In this document: piece by piece, positions 25,494 through 34,003 of the stretch | Numbering within the stretch: the first letter of the stretch is position 1 | Layout: each line of letters starts with the position of its first letter | Virus record (IMG/VR): IMGVR_UViG_3300044609_001277 | Span: 1-36,549 of that record | Origin: a virus | Reading direction: 5' to 3' (one strand) | DNA: 36,549 nucleotides | The notes under the pieces: model-generated | What the model was told of the DNA's origin: nothing | The model's input: the letters and a program-made list of their open reading frames with translations, nothing else | Databases searched by the model: none | Program-made: the position numbers and the translations under genes

Positions 25494-26283
25494 AGAATAT
25501 TGCCTACGCAAATTAGGTAAACCTGTAATTGAAATTAATGTTGATGACGATCAAATAGAAGATCTCATCGACGACACAATTCAAATTTTTAATGAGAGAG
25601 CCTATAATGGCATGGAAAGGATGTACTTGAAGTACAAACTTACCCAAGAAGATCTTGATAATGGAAAGAAAAGAAATTTTACTACTACTAAAACTGACAC
25701 CAATGATTCTGATTCATCCAGGACTTTAAGTTTTGAAGAAGGAAGAGGATATCTAACAGTTCCAGATCACGTTATTGCAGTGCAAGGCATTTTTAAAGTA
25801 TCAAATGCTTTTGTTAATAACATGTTTGGTTTTAGATATCAGTTCTTTCTAAATGACTTTTATAATTTCTATTCATATGATATTATGAATTATTATATGG
25901 TGCTGACTTATCTAGAAACACTAGATTTTATGTTAGAAGGTAACAAAGATATTCGTTATAATAAAGTTCAAAATAGATTGTATATTGATCTTGATTGGGG
26001 TATGCAATCTAAAGATGATTTTATTGTTATTGATTGTTATAGAGCATTAGATCCAAATGAGTTCAATAAACTTTATAATGAAATTTGGGTCAAAAAATAT
26101 TTAACTTCACTTATCAAAAAGCAGTGGGGTCAAAATTTATCTAAATTTGAAGGTATTCAGATGCCAGGTGGGGTAACTTTCAATGGTCGTCAATTATATG
26201 ATGATGCATCTGGAGAGTTGGATAAGCTATATGAAGAACTTCTAAGTACATATGAACTGCCACCACTTGATATGGTAGGATAA
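25462..26283 (+). CDS. gp13: Neck protein gp13 (head completion)
   Basis: 273 aa, near T4 gp13 (309 aa). The N-terminus (SRAQLKEYCLRKLGKPVIEI, then NVDDDQIEDLIDDTIQIFNE) is the usual cyanophage-type gp13 start, which fixes the ATG at 25462 although it overlaps the previous gene by 32 bases and has no strong ribosome site. Further conserved parts: YLTVPDHVIAVQGIFKV (about residues 97-113) and a Trp/Tyr-rich C-terminal half. gp13 joins with gp14 to form the neck that seals the filled head and receives the tail. It is coupled to gene 14 by a TAATG overlap. Confidence 0.93.
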   Translation: MAKPNSRAQLKEYCLRKLGKPVIEINVDDDQIEDLIDDTIQIFNERAYNGMERMYLKYKLTQEDLDNGKKRNFTTTKTDTNDSDSSRTLSFEEGRGYLTVPDHVIAVQGIFKVSNAFVNNMFGFRYQFFLNDFYNFYSYDIMNYYMVLTYLETLDFMLEGNKDIRYNKVQNRLYIDLDWGMQSKDDFIVIDCYRALDPNEFNKLYNEIWVKKYLTSLIKKQWGQNLSKFEGIQMPGGVTFNGRQLYDDASGELDKLYEELLSTYELPPLDMVG

Positions 26284-27380
26284 TGAAAAACGTTTACTTT
26301 TCCCATGGAACATCATCAGAACAAAGATTGTATGAAGATTTAATTATAGAATCTTTGAAAATTTATGGTTTTGATGTTTATTATTTGCCAAGAGAATTTT
26401 CAGATGATGACAGATTATTCAGAGAAGATCCTCTTGCATTATTTGATGAAAACTACATGATAGAAATGTATGTTTCTAACTACGAAGGATTTACCGGGGA
26501 AGGAACGTTATTAACTAAATTTGGAGTACGTATTGCAGAAGAGGCAACATTTATAATTTCAAAGAGAAGATGGGAAGATCTAATCTCCTCATCAAACAAT
26601 TTACTCACCAACGAAAGACCTAATGAAGGTGATGTAATTTATTTCCCTCTAACAAATCAACTATTTCAAATTAAATTTGTAGAGCACAACAAACCATTTC
26701 GACAATTAGGACAGATTGCGACATATCAACTAGTTTGTGAAGTAATGGAGGATTCCAGTGAAAGATTTGAAACTGGGGTAGAAGAAATAGATAAAATTAG
26801 AAGAGAGGAAGGATATTCTATTACATTTAAACTTACAGAAGGAATTAAGCAAATTAATGTTCTCAATGGAGGCACCGGATATACTGCATCTGGAACTACT
26901 GTAACTTTTGGTATTGTAAGTGGAGCATCTGGTGCTCAAGCTGCTGCTACAGTTTCTGCAGGAGTAATTACAGGAATTAAAATTATTCAACCTGGATCTG
27001 GATATAATTCTGTTCCTGCAGTAATTATCGGTGGTGCTGGAAATGGAGCATCTGCACAGGCCGTATTGGCACCAAAAGGCATCTATAAATTTGAAGAATT
27101 AGTTACTGGTTCTATTAGTGGCGCTACTGGAAAAGTTATAAGATATGATGTAACTAATAAAGAGCTTGAGCTTATAGATATAGTAGGAAAGTTTAAAGAC
27201 GGAGAAACTTTAATCGGAGGAACTAGTAATGCAGAGTGGGTAATCAGTACCTTTAGCTCTATTGAAAATGAAAATGATGACTTCAACGAAAACAAATGGT
27301 TTGAAGATGAAGGTGACCAAATTATCGACTGGTCCGAAAGAAATCCATTCGGTGAATATTCAAATATGGGAGAATTTTAA
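26283..27380 (+). CDS. gp14: Neck protein gp14 with an inserted beta-repeat region
   Basis: 365 aa against about 256 in T4. The conserved parts are at both ends: the N-terminus (YFSHGTSSEQRLYEDLIIES; later MIEMYVSNYEGFTGEGTLLT; then FQIKFVEHNKPFRQLGQIAT) and the C-terminal FNENKWFEDEGDQIIDWSER. Between about residues 186 and 322 lies extra sequence: two glycine-turn beta motifs (VLNGGTGYTASG, IIQPGSGYNSVPAVIIGG) and a SISGATGKVIRYDVTNKELE element like modules in gp7 and gp8 here. The insertion keeps the frame and probably forms a surface domain on the neck. It overlaps gene 13 and gene 15 by TAATG. The gp14 call is secure; the role of the insertion is unknown. Confidence 0.93.
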   Translation: MKNVYFSHGTSSEQRLYEDLIIESLKIYGFDVYYLPREFSDDDRLFREDPLALFDENYMIEMYVSNYEGFTGEGTLLTKFGVRIAEEATFIISKRRWEDLISSSNNLLTNERPNEGDVIYFPLTNQLFQIKFVEHNKPFRQLGQIATYQLVCEVMEDSSERFETGVEEIDKIRREEGYSITFKLTEGIKQINVLNGGTGYTASGTTVTFGIVSGASGAQAAATVSAGVITGIKIIQPGSGYNSVPAVIIGGAGNGASAQAVLAPKGIYKFEELVTGSISGATGKVIRYDVTNKELELIDIVGKFKDGETLIGGTSNAEWVISTFSSIENENDDFNENKWFEDEGDQIIDWSERNPFGEYSNMGEF

Positions 27381-28177
27381 TGTTAGGCACACATTTTTAT
27401 AACGAATCAATTCGTAAAACAATTATTGGATTTGGCACTCTATTTAATAATATAGAACTCAGAAGAAAAGACAAAGATGGAGTTGTTAAGCAATCCATTA
27501 AAGTTCCTTTTGCTTATGGCCCAGTTGAAAAGTTTTTAGCAAGGATTGAAGCAGATCCAGATTTAGATAAAAGAAGACCAACTCAAATTCAGTTGCCCAG
27601 AATTGCATTTGAGTTAAAGGGAATTACATATGATCCCGCAAGAAAGTTAGGACCAACTCAGGTATGCAGAACTCCAAAAAATGGAGAAACTGGTATATCA
27701 TATTCACATTATATGCCAGTTCCATATAATTTAGATTTTGAGCTTGCTATCATTAGCAAAAATAACGATGATGCTGTTCAAATTTTAGAACAAATTTTAC
27801 CTTTCTTTCAACCATATTTTTCAATTACGATCAATATGGTTTCAGAAACAGATGAGAAAAAAGATATTCCAATTTTACTAAATGGTGTAACTATCCAAGA
27901 TGATTATGAAGGAGATTTTGCCACCAGAAGAACTATTATTTACACTTTAACATTTACTGCAAAATCATATATTTATGGACCAGTTACAACTTCAGATGTA
28001 ATCAAGAAGGTCAATATTGATATTGGCACTGCAATTAACGCCAACAGATATGTGACATATAGTGTAACTCCAAAAGCATTAGAAGATAATAATAACGATG
28101 GAGTTATTAATACTCTAGATGATGCTTTAGTAGAAGCAGATGATGATTTTGGATTTAATGAACTTTGGACTGAATAA
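27380..28177 (+). CDS. gp15: Tail completion / sheath stabiliser gp15
   Basis: 265 aa, close to T4 gp15 (272 aa). Conserved features: MLGTHFYNESIRKTIIGFGT at the N-terminus, VPFAYGPVEKFLAR (about residues 43-56), the MPVPYNLDFELAIISKN block (about 113-129), and IPILLNGVTIQDDYEGDF (about 160-177). gp15 caps the finished tail tube and sheath and connects to gp14 of the neck. Translation is coupled to gene 14 (TAATG) and gene 16 begins 2 bases after its stop. The C-terminal end (DDALVEADDDFGFNELW) is strongly acidic. Confidence 0.95.
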   Translation: MLGTHFYNESIRKTIIGFGTLFNNIELRRKDKDGVVKQSIKVPFAYGPVEKFLARIEADPDLDKRRPTQIQLPRIAFELKGITYDPARKLGPTQVCRTPKNGETGISYSHYMPVPYNLDFELAIISKNNDDAVQILEQILPFFQPYFSITINMVSETDEKKDIPILLNGVTIQDDYEGDFATRRTIIYTLTFTAKSYIYGPVTTSDVIKKVNIDIGTAINANRYVTYSVTPKALEDNNNDGVINTLDDALVEADDDFGFNELWTE

Positions 28178-28179
28178 TC

Positions 28180-28599
28180 ATGTCAACATTCGATAAATTA
28201 GATGACGCTTTTAATATTGTCCCTCAAGATACAGTTTCCGAAACAGAAATTGTAAAACTTGAAGATGATATAAAAGATATTGAAAAAGATTATGAATATA
28301 GTAGAGAACAATTATATAATTTAATTGGAAAGGGTCAGGAAGCGATTGATGGCATCATGGATGTAGCTAGAAATAGTGATCACCCAAGGGCATATGAAGT
28401 TGCATTCCAGGGCATTAAAAATATTGCTGATATGACCGATAAATTAATTGATTTGCAAAAAAAGATGAAAACTATGGATGAAGATTCATCTACAAGAAAA
28501 GGTCCATCCACTGTAAATAATACTATGTTTATTGGAAGCACTGCAGAACTTCAAAAGTTTCTAAAGCAATCAAAAATAAATAATACAGAAGAAATTTAG
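28180..28599 (+). CDS. gp16: Small terminase subunit gp16
   Basis: 139 aa; T4 gp16 is 164 aa. The N-terminal part is acidic; residues about 40-100 form the helical core (YSREQLYNLIGKGQEAIDGI, then DHPRAYEVAFQGIKNIADM and KLIDLQKKMKTM), probably the coiled-coil oligomerisation region. The C-terminus NNTMFIGSTAELQKFLKQ matches the cyanophage gp16 tail, which may contact gp17. It recognises phage DNA and regulates the gp17 packaging motor. Placed directly after gene 15 as in T4, but gene 17 is not next: two genes (183 and 347 aa) come between. Confidence 0.92.
   Translation: MSTFDKLDDAFNIVPQDTVSETEIVKLEDDIKDIEKDYEYSREQLYNLIGKGQEAIDGIMDVARNSDHPRAYEVAFQGIKNIADMTDKLIDLQKKMKTMDEDSSTRKGPSTVNNTMFIGSTAELQKFLKQSKINNTEEI
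28575..28582 (+). promoter_or_regulatory. T4-late-type octamer (AATAAATA) inside the 3' end of gene 16
   Basis: Within the last codons of gene 16, 27 bases before the ATG of the 183-aa gene, whose AGGAG site (28598-28602) lies in the predicted leader. Could be a real promoter for the inserted genes and gp17; coding constraint (Lys/Asn codons) makes chance likely too. Confidence 0.4.
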
Positions 28600-28609
28600 G
28601 AGTATCTTA

Positions 28610-29161
28610 ATGTCTGTTTTAAAAGTTGTACAAAATATTGCAGCTGTATCATGTACTGGAGGAAATGCAGCTCAATCTTCTGCAGTTATTGTAAGAAGTG
28701 GAATTTATCGCTTTACTGCTGATGCATCTGATGCTATTCATGTGGCTTGGGGTGGAAATCCAACTGCTGTAGACGGAAATGATTTCCACATTCCAAAAGA
28801 ACAGTCAGAACTAGTTAAGTGTGCCACTCCAAAAAAAGTACAAATTATCTCTATTGATAAAGGTGTCACAAATACTGTATTGAATCTAAACTTGGGTGGT
28901 GGTAGACCAGGACATCCATTTATTGTTGGAGATTACGTAACATTAACTGGGTCTTCTGTTGCAGCTTATAATACTGGAATTGCTCATCTAGAGGTTACGG
29001 CTGTAACTGATACTAGCATTACAGTAGCATTAAATTCATCTGCATATGCAAATTTTACTGGAACTGCAACTCTAAATAATTCAATTAAATTCTCAGTAAA
29101 ACCAGATGGCAATGGTGCTGCAGTTGGTCACATTACTGAAGTTCAAATAGTAGGTGGATAA
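28610..29161 (+). CDS. Unknown beta-rich virion-type protein, 183 aa
   Basis: AGGAG overlaps the gp16 stop and stands 7 bases before the ATG. The protein is beta-rich: GIYRFTADASDAIHVAWGGN (about residues 32-51), followed by DFHIPKEQSE, resembles the small domain seen in several phage structural proteins that begins with a strand pair and an A.GG.PTA turn. The C-terminal half (IVGDYVTLTGSSVAAYNTG, VTDTSITVALNS) looks like the Ig/beta modules of tail proteins. No catalytic motif. I infer a minor head or tail surface protein, but the place between the terminase genes is unexpected. It overlaps the next start by TAATG. Confidence 0.75.
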   Translation: MSVLKVVQNIAAVSCTGGNAAQSSAVIVRSGIYRFTADASDAIHVAWGGNPTAVDGNDFHIPKEQSELVKCATPKKVQIISIDKGVTNTVLNLNLGGGRPGHPFIVGDYVTLTGSSVAAYNTGIAHLEVTAVTDTSITVALNSSAYANFTGTATLNNSIKFSVKPDGNGAAVGHITEVQIVGG

Positions 29162-30204
29162 TGGCTAAACTGAGAGTTCCTACAGAAAAGGAAATCGCCA
29201 AAAAACATGGCGTTTCTGTTGATTATGTCATTAGACAAGCAGAAGTCGGTTCTACTGTAGAAAGAGAGCACGTAACAACTCACCAAGAGGCTTATGGAAT
29301 TGCTCTCCAGCATATTGCTGAGTTTCCAGATTACTACAAGCATTTACTAAAAATGGAAAAGAAATTAAAGGGAGAATGGAAAAACGGCAAAAAAGCTGTT
29401 AAAGAAGAAAAAGAGGAAGTTAGATATTGCCATATATGTGAAAAACCAGAAAAGAAATCAGAATGTTCATATGGTCCTAGTGCATGGGAAATGAATACCA
29501 GTCTTTTGAACATGCAAGAAGATCATAAAGAAATTGCTTCTGGCAAAATCAAAGATCACGAAGGTTACATGGCAAACCTTGAAATGGATCAAATGGAAAG
29601 ATCCATTGAAATGCTTCGTAAAATTATTCGTAAATCAAATCAACAGCTTCCTGCATGGGTCCAATCAAAAATTACACGAGCTGCAGATTTTATTGATACC
29701 GCAGCAGAATATCTGTCATCTGATGCAAAAATTAGTGAGCAGAAATCTTTCTCTCAGTTTATGAATGAGGCAGATAATGTAAGTTTTCAAATTGGTTCTG
29801 GACATAGTGCTGCTAGAAGACAAGCAAAGATTAGAAATCTTGCAGATAGAACAACAAGTGCAGGAGAAGAATCTGCTGCTAAATCTAAATTAAAAGGACC
29901 AGATTACAAAAAACCAAAACCACAAAAAAATGTGTATATTCCAAGAAGCGGCACACAATTAAATACTGAGGGGGCTGCTTGGACAAAAAAGTCTGGTAAG
30001 AGTCCTAGTGGAGGACTCAACGAAAAGGGAAGACGTTCATATGAACGTGAAAATCCTGGATCTGATTTAAAACCACCTCAACCAGAAGGAGGACCACGGA
30101 AAAAATCATTCTGTGCAAGAATGGGAGGCAATCCTGGACCAATGAAAGACGAAAAGGGCAGACCAACAAGAAAAGCATTAGCTCTGCGTAAATGGAAATG
30201 TTAA
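29161..30204 (+). CDS. Mosaic protein: DUF5661-like, Cys cluster, and C-terminal 'FCARMGG' domain, 347 aa
   Basis: Residues about 1-65 (EKEIAKKHGVSVDYVIRQAE, then EREHVTTHQEAYGIALQHI and EFPDYYKHLLKME) match DUF5661-like phage domains. Next comes a basic region with C90, C93 and C102 (CHICEKPEKKSEC), possibly half a zinc site. A helical middle (about 163-190, LPAWVQSKITRAADFIDTA) resembles a domain found in several T4-like phage proteins. A Lys/Gly-rich linker leads to residues about 278-347 (SPSGGLNEKGRRSYEREN ... SFCARMGGNPGPM ... ALRKWKC), a block I know as DUF6321-like (name from memory). The three parts occur separately in other phages. Sitting between gp16 and gp17 with TAATG coupling, it may be packaged or act in packaging; unproven. 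Confidence 0.8.
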   Translation: MAKLRVPTEKEIAKKHGVSVDYVIRQAEVGSTVEREHVTTHQEAYGIALQHIAEFPDYYKHLLKMEKKLKGEWKNGKKAVKEEKEEVRYCHICEKPEKKSECSYGPSAWEMNTSLLNMQEDHKEIASGKIKDHEGYMANLEMDQMERSIEMLRKIIRKSNQQLPAWVQSKITRAADFIDTAAEYLSSDAKISEQKSFSQFMNEADNVSFQIGSGHSAARRQAKIRNLADRTTSAGEESAAKSKLKGPDYKKPKPQKNVYIPRSGTQLNTEGAAWTKKSGKSPSGGLNEKGRRSYERENPGSDLKPPQPEGGPRKKSFCARMGGNPGPMKDEKGRPTRKALALRKWKC

Positions 30205-30219
30205 TTTAAATAAAATATT

Positions 30220-31896
30220 ATGAGTGAAAGATCTAGTTATAAAGGTAATCCTAACCTCAAACCTTCTAACGTACAAATACAATTTACTTCTGAACAGTTA
30301 GAAGAGTATTTGACATGTCAAGAAGATCCAATTTATTTTGCAAAAAAATACATCAAAATTGTTTCTCTTGATGAAGGTCTAGTCCCATTTAAAATGTGGG
30401 ACTTCCAAGAAAAATTGATTGACAATTTCCATAAACATAGATTTAATATCGCAAAGCTTCCAAGACAGACTGGAAAATCAACTACGGTTGTTTCCTACCT
30501 GTTACATTATGCTTTGTTCAACCCCAACGTAAAAATCGCAATTCTTGCAAACAAAGCAGAGACCTCAAGAGAACTTCTATCCAGATTGCAGTTATCATAC
30601 GAAAACTTACCTAAATGGTTACAGCAGGGCGTGGGTTCTTGGAACCGTGGATCACTGGAGCTAGAGAACGGATCCAAGATTATTGCTGCTTCTACTTCAT
30701 CATCTGCTGTCCGAGGAAACTCATTCAACATCATCTTCCTGGACGAATTTGCGTTCATTCCGAACCACATTGCAGAACAGTTCTTTAGTTCTGTATACCC
30801 TACTATTTCATCTGGTAAAACTACTAAAGTAATTATCATTTCTACTCCAAATGGAATGAACATGTTCTATAAGTTCTGGCACGATGCAGAACGAGGAAAG
30901 AACAGTTACACACCATTGGAAGTTAATTGGTGGGATGTTCCAGGAAGAGACCAGAAGTGGAAAGAAGAAACTATTGCAAACACTTCTCAACGACAGTTTG
31001 AGCAAGAATTTGAATGTACCTTCCTAGGATCTGTTGATACTTTAATCAATCCAAATAAACTTCGTGCAATGGTTTATGAGGATCCACTGAAGCGAAGTGG
31101 TGGATTGGATGTATATGAAGACCCAATAGATGGTCATGATTATGTAATGACCGTTGACGTTGCCAGGGGAGTTGGAAATGATTACTCTGCCTTCGTGGTA
31201 ATGGATGTCACTACAATCCCTTATAAAATGGTAGCAAAATACAAGAATAATGAGATAAAACCTATCCTCTTCCCCAATATCATAGATACAGTCGGCAAAA
31301 ACTACAATAATGCCAATGTATTGGTAGAAGTCAATGATATCGGTGGGCAGGTAGCAGATATCCTGCAGTTTGACCTAGAGTACGATAATTTATTAATGTG
31401 TGCAATGAAAGGTCGTGCAGGGCAGATTGTTGGAACTGGATTTTCTAATAAAGCACAACTTGGGGTTAAGATGACCAAAGCAGTTAAGAAGTATGGATGT
31501 GCTAACCTAAAAGCAATGATTGAAGATGATAAACTTTTAGTTCCAGATTATGACATTATTAGTGAGTTAACTACATTTATTCAAAAAAGTGACAGCTTCT
31601 CTGCTGAAGAAGGTTGTAATGATGACTTAGCTATGTGTCTCGTAATTTTCTCTTGGTTATCAACTCAACCTTATTTTAGGGAGCTTACTTCAAATGATGT
31701 TAGGAAAAGAATTTTTGAAGATCAAAGAGAGGCTATTGAGCAGGATATGGCTCCATTTGGTTTTATATTGGATGGCTTGACTGATACTGAAACTACATTT
31801 GTAGATACTAAAGGAGATTATTGGACTGCTGCTACGGATGATAAGTGGAATGTTGATGAATATGGTGATATGGCTTATATGTGGGAATATAAGTAG
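30220..31896 (+). CDS. gp17: Large terminase subunit gp17 (packaging ATPase/nuclease)
   Basis: 558 aa; T4 gp17 is 610 aa. ATPase: Walker A RQTGKST (R82-T88, with K86), Walker B IIFLDEF (D175, catalytic E176), and the coupling motif STPNGMNMF (about residues 208-216). Nuclease: D313 in VDVARG, E370 in VEVNDIGG, and D468/D469 in CNDDLAM give the expected acidic triad of the RNase H-like fold. All key residues are present, so the motor looks intact. It pumps DNA through the gp20 portal and cuts the concatemer. The ATG follows a 15-base AT-rich spacer with no Shine-Dalgarno; TTTAAATA at 30205 is too close to be a normal late promoter. Confidence 0.97.
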   Translation: MSERSSYKGNPNLKPSNVQIQFTSEQLEEYLTCQEDPIYFAKKYIKIVSLDEGLVPFKMWDFQEKLIDNFHKHRFNIAKLPRQTGKSTTVVSYLLHYALFNPNVKIAILANKAETSRELLSRLQLSYENLPKWLQQGVGSWNRGSLELENGSKIIAASTSSSAVRGNSFNIIFLDEFAFIPNHIAEQFFSSVYPTISSGKTTKVIIISTPNGMNMFYKFWHDAERGKNSYTPLEVNWWDVPGRDQKWKEETIANTSQRQFEQEFECTFLGSVDTLINPNKLRAMVYEDPLKRSGGLDVYEDPIDGHDYVMTVDVARGVGNDYSAFVVMDVTTIPYKMVAKYKNNEIKPILFPNIIDTVGKNYNNANVLVEVNDIGGQVADILQFDLEYDNLLMCAMKGRAGQIVGTGFSNKAQLGVKMTKAVKKYGCANLKAMIEDDKLLVPDYDIISELTTFIQKSDSFSAEEGCNDDLAMCLVIFSWLSTQPYFRELTSNDVRKRIFEDQREAIEQDMAPFGFILDGLTDTETTFVDTKGDYWTAATDDKWNVDEYGDMAYMWEYK

Positions 31897-31909
31897 TTCA
31901 AAATATAAA

Positions 31910-31921
31910 GATAAATAAATA
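31910..31921 (+). promoter_or_regulatory. Overlapping late-promoter octamers before gene 18
   Basis: GATAAATA (31910-31917) and AATAAATA (31914-31921) overlap, 36-40 bases before the gene 18 ATG. Sheath is a very abundant protein, so a strong separate promoter is expected here. Confidence 0.65.
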
Positions 31922-31925
31922 GTTT

Positions 31926-31942
31926 TGAGAAAAAAAATCTCA
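31926..31942 (+). promoter_or_regulatory. Small hairpin in the gene 18 leader
   Basis: TGAGA (31926-31930) and TCTCA (31938-31942) pair around seven A residues. It falls at the predicted 5' end of the gene 18 transcript and just before the ribosome site GAGG (31945-31948). It might stabilise the mRNA. The stem has only 5 bp. Confidence 0.4.
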
Positions 31943-31956
31943 TAGAGGTAATAAAC

Positions 31957-33972
31957 ATGGCGTTTGCTTCACCTGGAGTATCTATTAAGGAAATTGATTT
32001 AACTCCTACAATTAATGTATCCGATCAAAATGTTGCTGCAATTGTAATTGCAGCAGAAACTGGTCCTGTAGATACAGTAACTTACATCACTAGTGAAAAG
32101 GAATTAGTAGACACATTTGGCAAACCAAATGATAACAATTATGAGTCTTGGTTTGCTGCATTAACCATTATTCAATATGGTGGAATTGCTGCAGTAGTAA
32201 GACCAACAAGTTCAAATATTGTACTCAATTCATCATCAGATGCTGGGGCAACTAACTTTATCATCAAGAGTAAGTTTGATTTTGATAACTATAGTGGAAC
32301 TGCTTTTAAATTTGCAGGAAGAAGTGCAGGTTCACTTTTTAATTCAATTAAAGTTGTTGCAGTAGATCATGGTGCAGACCAGATCATCACTTATACTGGT
32401 ACAGATCCAACTATAGCTGCTGGAGATGCTATCAGAATTCTAAATGGTGGCACATTAATTGGTACTGGTTGGATTTATAAAGTAGATACTACCGCAAATA
32501 CAATTCATATCATCTTAAATAATAGCACACAAAGAATTCCTACAACTGGAAATTCAACTTACAGCATCACTGATAATGCTGGGACTCCAGTAGTACTAGT
32601 TGCTGCAGGAGAAATTAGTTCAGTAAATAACACATACTACGATACTTTAGAGTATGCATCTGGACTAAAGTGGAGAGATGTTGCTCCTCAGCCAGGAACT
32701 TCATCATCAGTAGCTACAAAAGGTGGCAAGTTTGATGAGATGCACATCTTAGTTTTAGACGAAGATGGTATTGTTACTGGAACTCCAAATACAATTCTTG
32801 AAAAGTATCTATTTGTTTCAAAAGCAAAGGATGCAAGCACTCTAGATGGTTCATTAGTATATTTCCACACTGCAATTGCAGAAAGATCTAATTATGTATT
32901 CCCAGGATATTCAACTGGTATTGATTTCATCTCGACTAATAAAATTACACTAGAGGGTGCAACCAACACAACTATTGGAGAAACTAATAGTTCAAACAAA
33001 GTATTCTCACCAATTTCCAATTCAAATTCCCCAGTTATTGGATTTAGCTTAACTGGTGGAACAGATTATAATTTCAGTGGTGATGCAGTTGATGTAACAA
33101 CTGCAATAGACAATGGATATGAACTATTCAGAGATTCTGAAAGTTTCAATGATATTGATTTCTTACTCCCTGGAGCTATAAGTTCAGATAGAGCAGCTAA
33201 GCTTATTGATATTGCAGAATCAAGAAGAGATTGTGTAGCTGCAATTTCTCCAAGAAGATCAGATGTAATTAATAGTTCTACCAGTGCTGTTAAAACTGAA
33301 AATATTGTAGATTTCTTTAGTGGAATCGCAAGTAGTTCATTTGCAATATTTGACTCTGGTTATAAGTACATTTATGATAAGTTCAACGATACTTATCGTT
33401 ATGTCCCATGTGCAGCAGATGTTGCCGGTCTTTGCATCAATACCACTATTAATTCTGAGACTTGGTTCTCTCCTGCAGGATATAATAGAGGAAATCTGAG
33501 AAATGCAACTAAGCTTGCATATTCACCAAAGCAATCAGAAAGAGATAGACTTTACACTAATAGAATCAATCCTATTGTTTCATTCCCTGGACAAGGTATT
33601 GTTTTATTTGGTGATAAGACTGCACTATCTTCTCCTAGTGCATTCAACAGAATTAATGTTCGTAGACTATTCATCGAACTTGAAAAAAATGTTGCAAGAT
33701 TCTCTAAATTCCAGTTGTTTGAAGTAAATGATGAGGTAACTAGAAGTTCCTTCAAATCTGCCGTTGAACCTTATTTAAGAGGTGTTCAAGGAAGAAGAGG
33801 TATCTATGATTTCCTTGTGGTGTGTGATGAAACCAATAATACTCCAGATGTCATTGACAGAAATGAATTTAATGCTGAAATTTATGTGAAGCCTGCAAGA
33901 AGCATCAACTTCATCACAATTACTTTTGTTGCTACGAGAACTGGCATTTCCTTTGGCGAACTAACTCAGTAA
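31957..33972 (+). CDS. gp18: Tail sheath protein gp18
   Basis: 671 aa; T4 gp18 is 659 aa. The N-terminus FASPGVSIKEIDLTPTINV, then AAIVIAAETGPVD and YGGIAAVVRP, is the conserved sheath start. The C-terminal sheath domain (about residues 531-671: LYTNRINPIVSFPGQGIVLF, then NVRRLFIELEKNVARFSKF and PARSINFITITFVATRTGI) contains the strand-swapped hand-shake region that links sheath subunits. The middle is more variable, as in other sheath proteins. Hexameric rings stack around the gp19 tube and contract on infection. It has its own late-promoter motif, a leader hairpin and a GAGG site. Directly upstream of gene 19, as in T4. Confidence 0.97.
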   Translation: MAFASPGVSIKEIDLTPTINVSDQNVAAIVIAAETGPVDTVTYITSEKELVDTFGKPNDNNYESWFAALTIIQYGGIAAVVRPTSSNIVLNSSSDAGATNFIIKSKFDFDNYSGTAFKFAGRSAGSLFNSIKVVAVDHGADQIITYTGTDPTIAAGDAIRILNGGTLIGTGWIYKVDTTANTIHIILNNSTQRIPTTGNSTYSITDNAGTPVVLVAAGEISSVNNTYYDTLEYASGLKWRDVAPQPGTSSSVATKGGKFDEMHILVLDEDGIVTGTPNTILEKYLFVSKAKDASTLDGSLVYFHTAIAERSNYVFPGYSTGIDFISTNKITLEGATNTTIGETNSSNKVFSPISNSNSPVIGFSLTGGTDYNFSGDAVDVTTAIDNGYELFRDSESFNDIDFLLPGAISSDRAAKLIDIAESRRDCVAAISPRRSDVINSSTSAVKTENIVDFFSGIASSSFAIFDSGYKYIYDKFNDTYRYVPCAADVAGLCINTTINSETWFSPAGYNRGNLRNATKLAYSPKQSERDRLYTNRINPIVSFPGQGIVLFGDKTALSSPSAFNRINVRRLFIELEKNVARFSKFQLFEVNDEVTRSSFKSAVEPYLRGVQGRRGIYDFLVVCDETNNTPDVIDRNEFNAEIYVKPARSINFITITFVATRTGISFGELTQ

Positions 33973-34003
33973 TCATTTTTCGCAAACCATCTAGGAGAAC
34001 ACA

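Noticed and set aside
30205-30212. TTTAAATA as a late promoter for gene 17
   Set aside because: It ends 7 bases before the ATG and differs from the consensus; more likely AT-rich spacer.
30507-30863. 118-aa minus-strand open frame inside gene 17
   Set aside because: It covers the conserved ATPase motifs of gp17 on the other strand; no independent signals.
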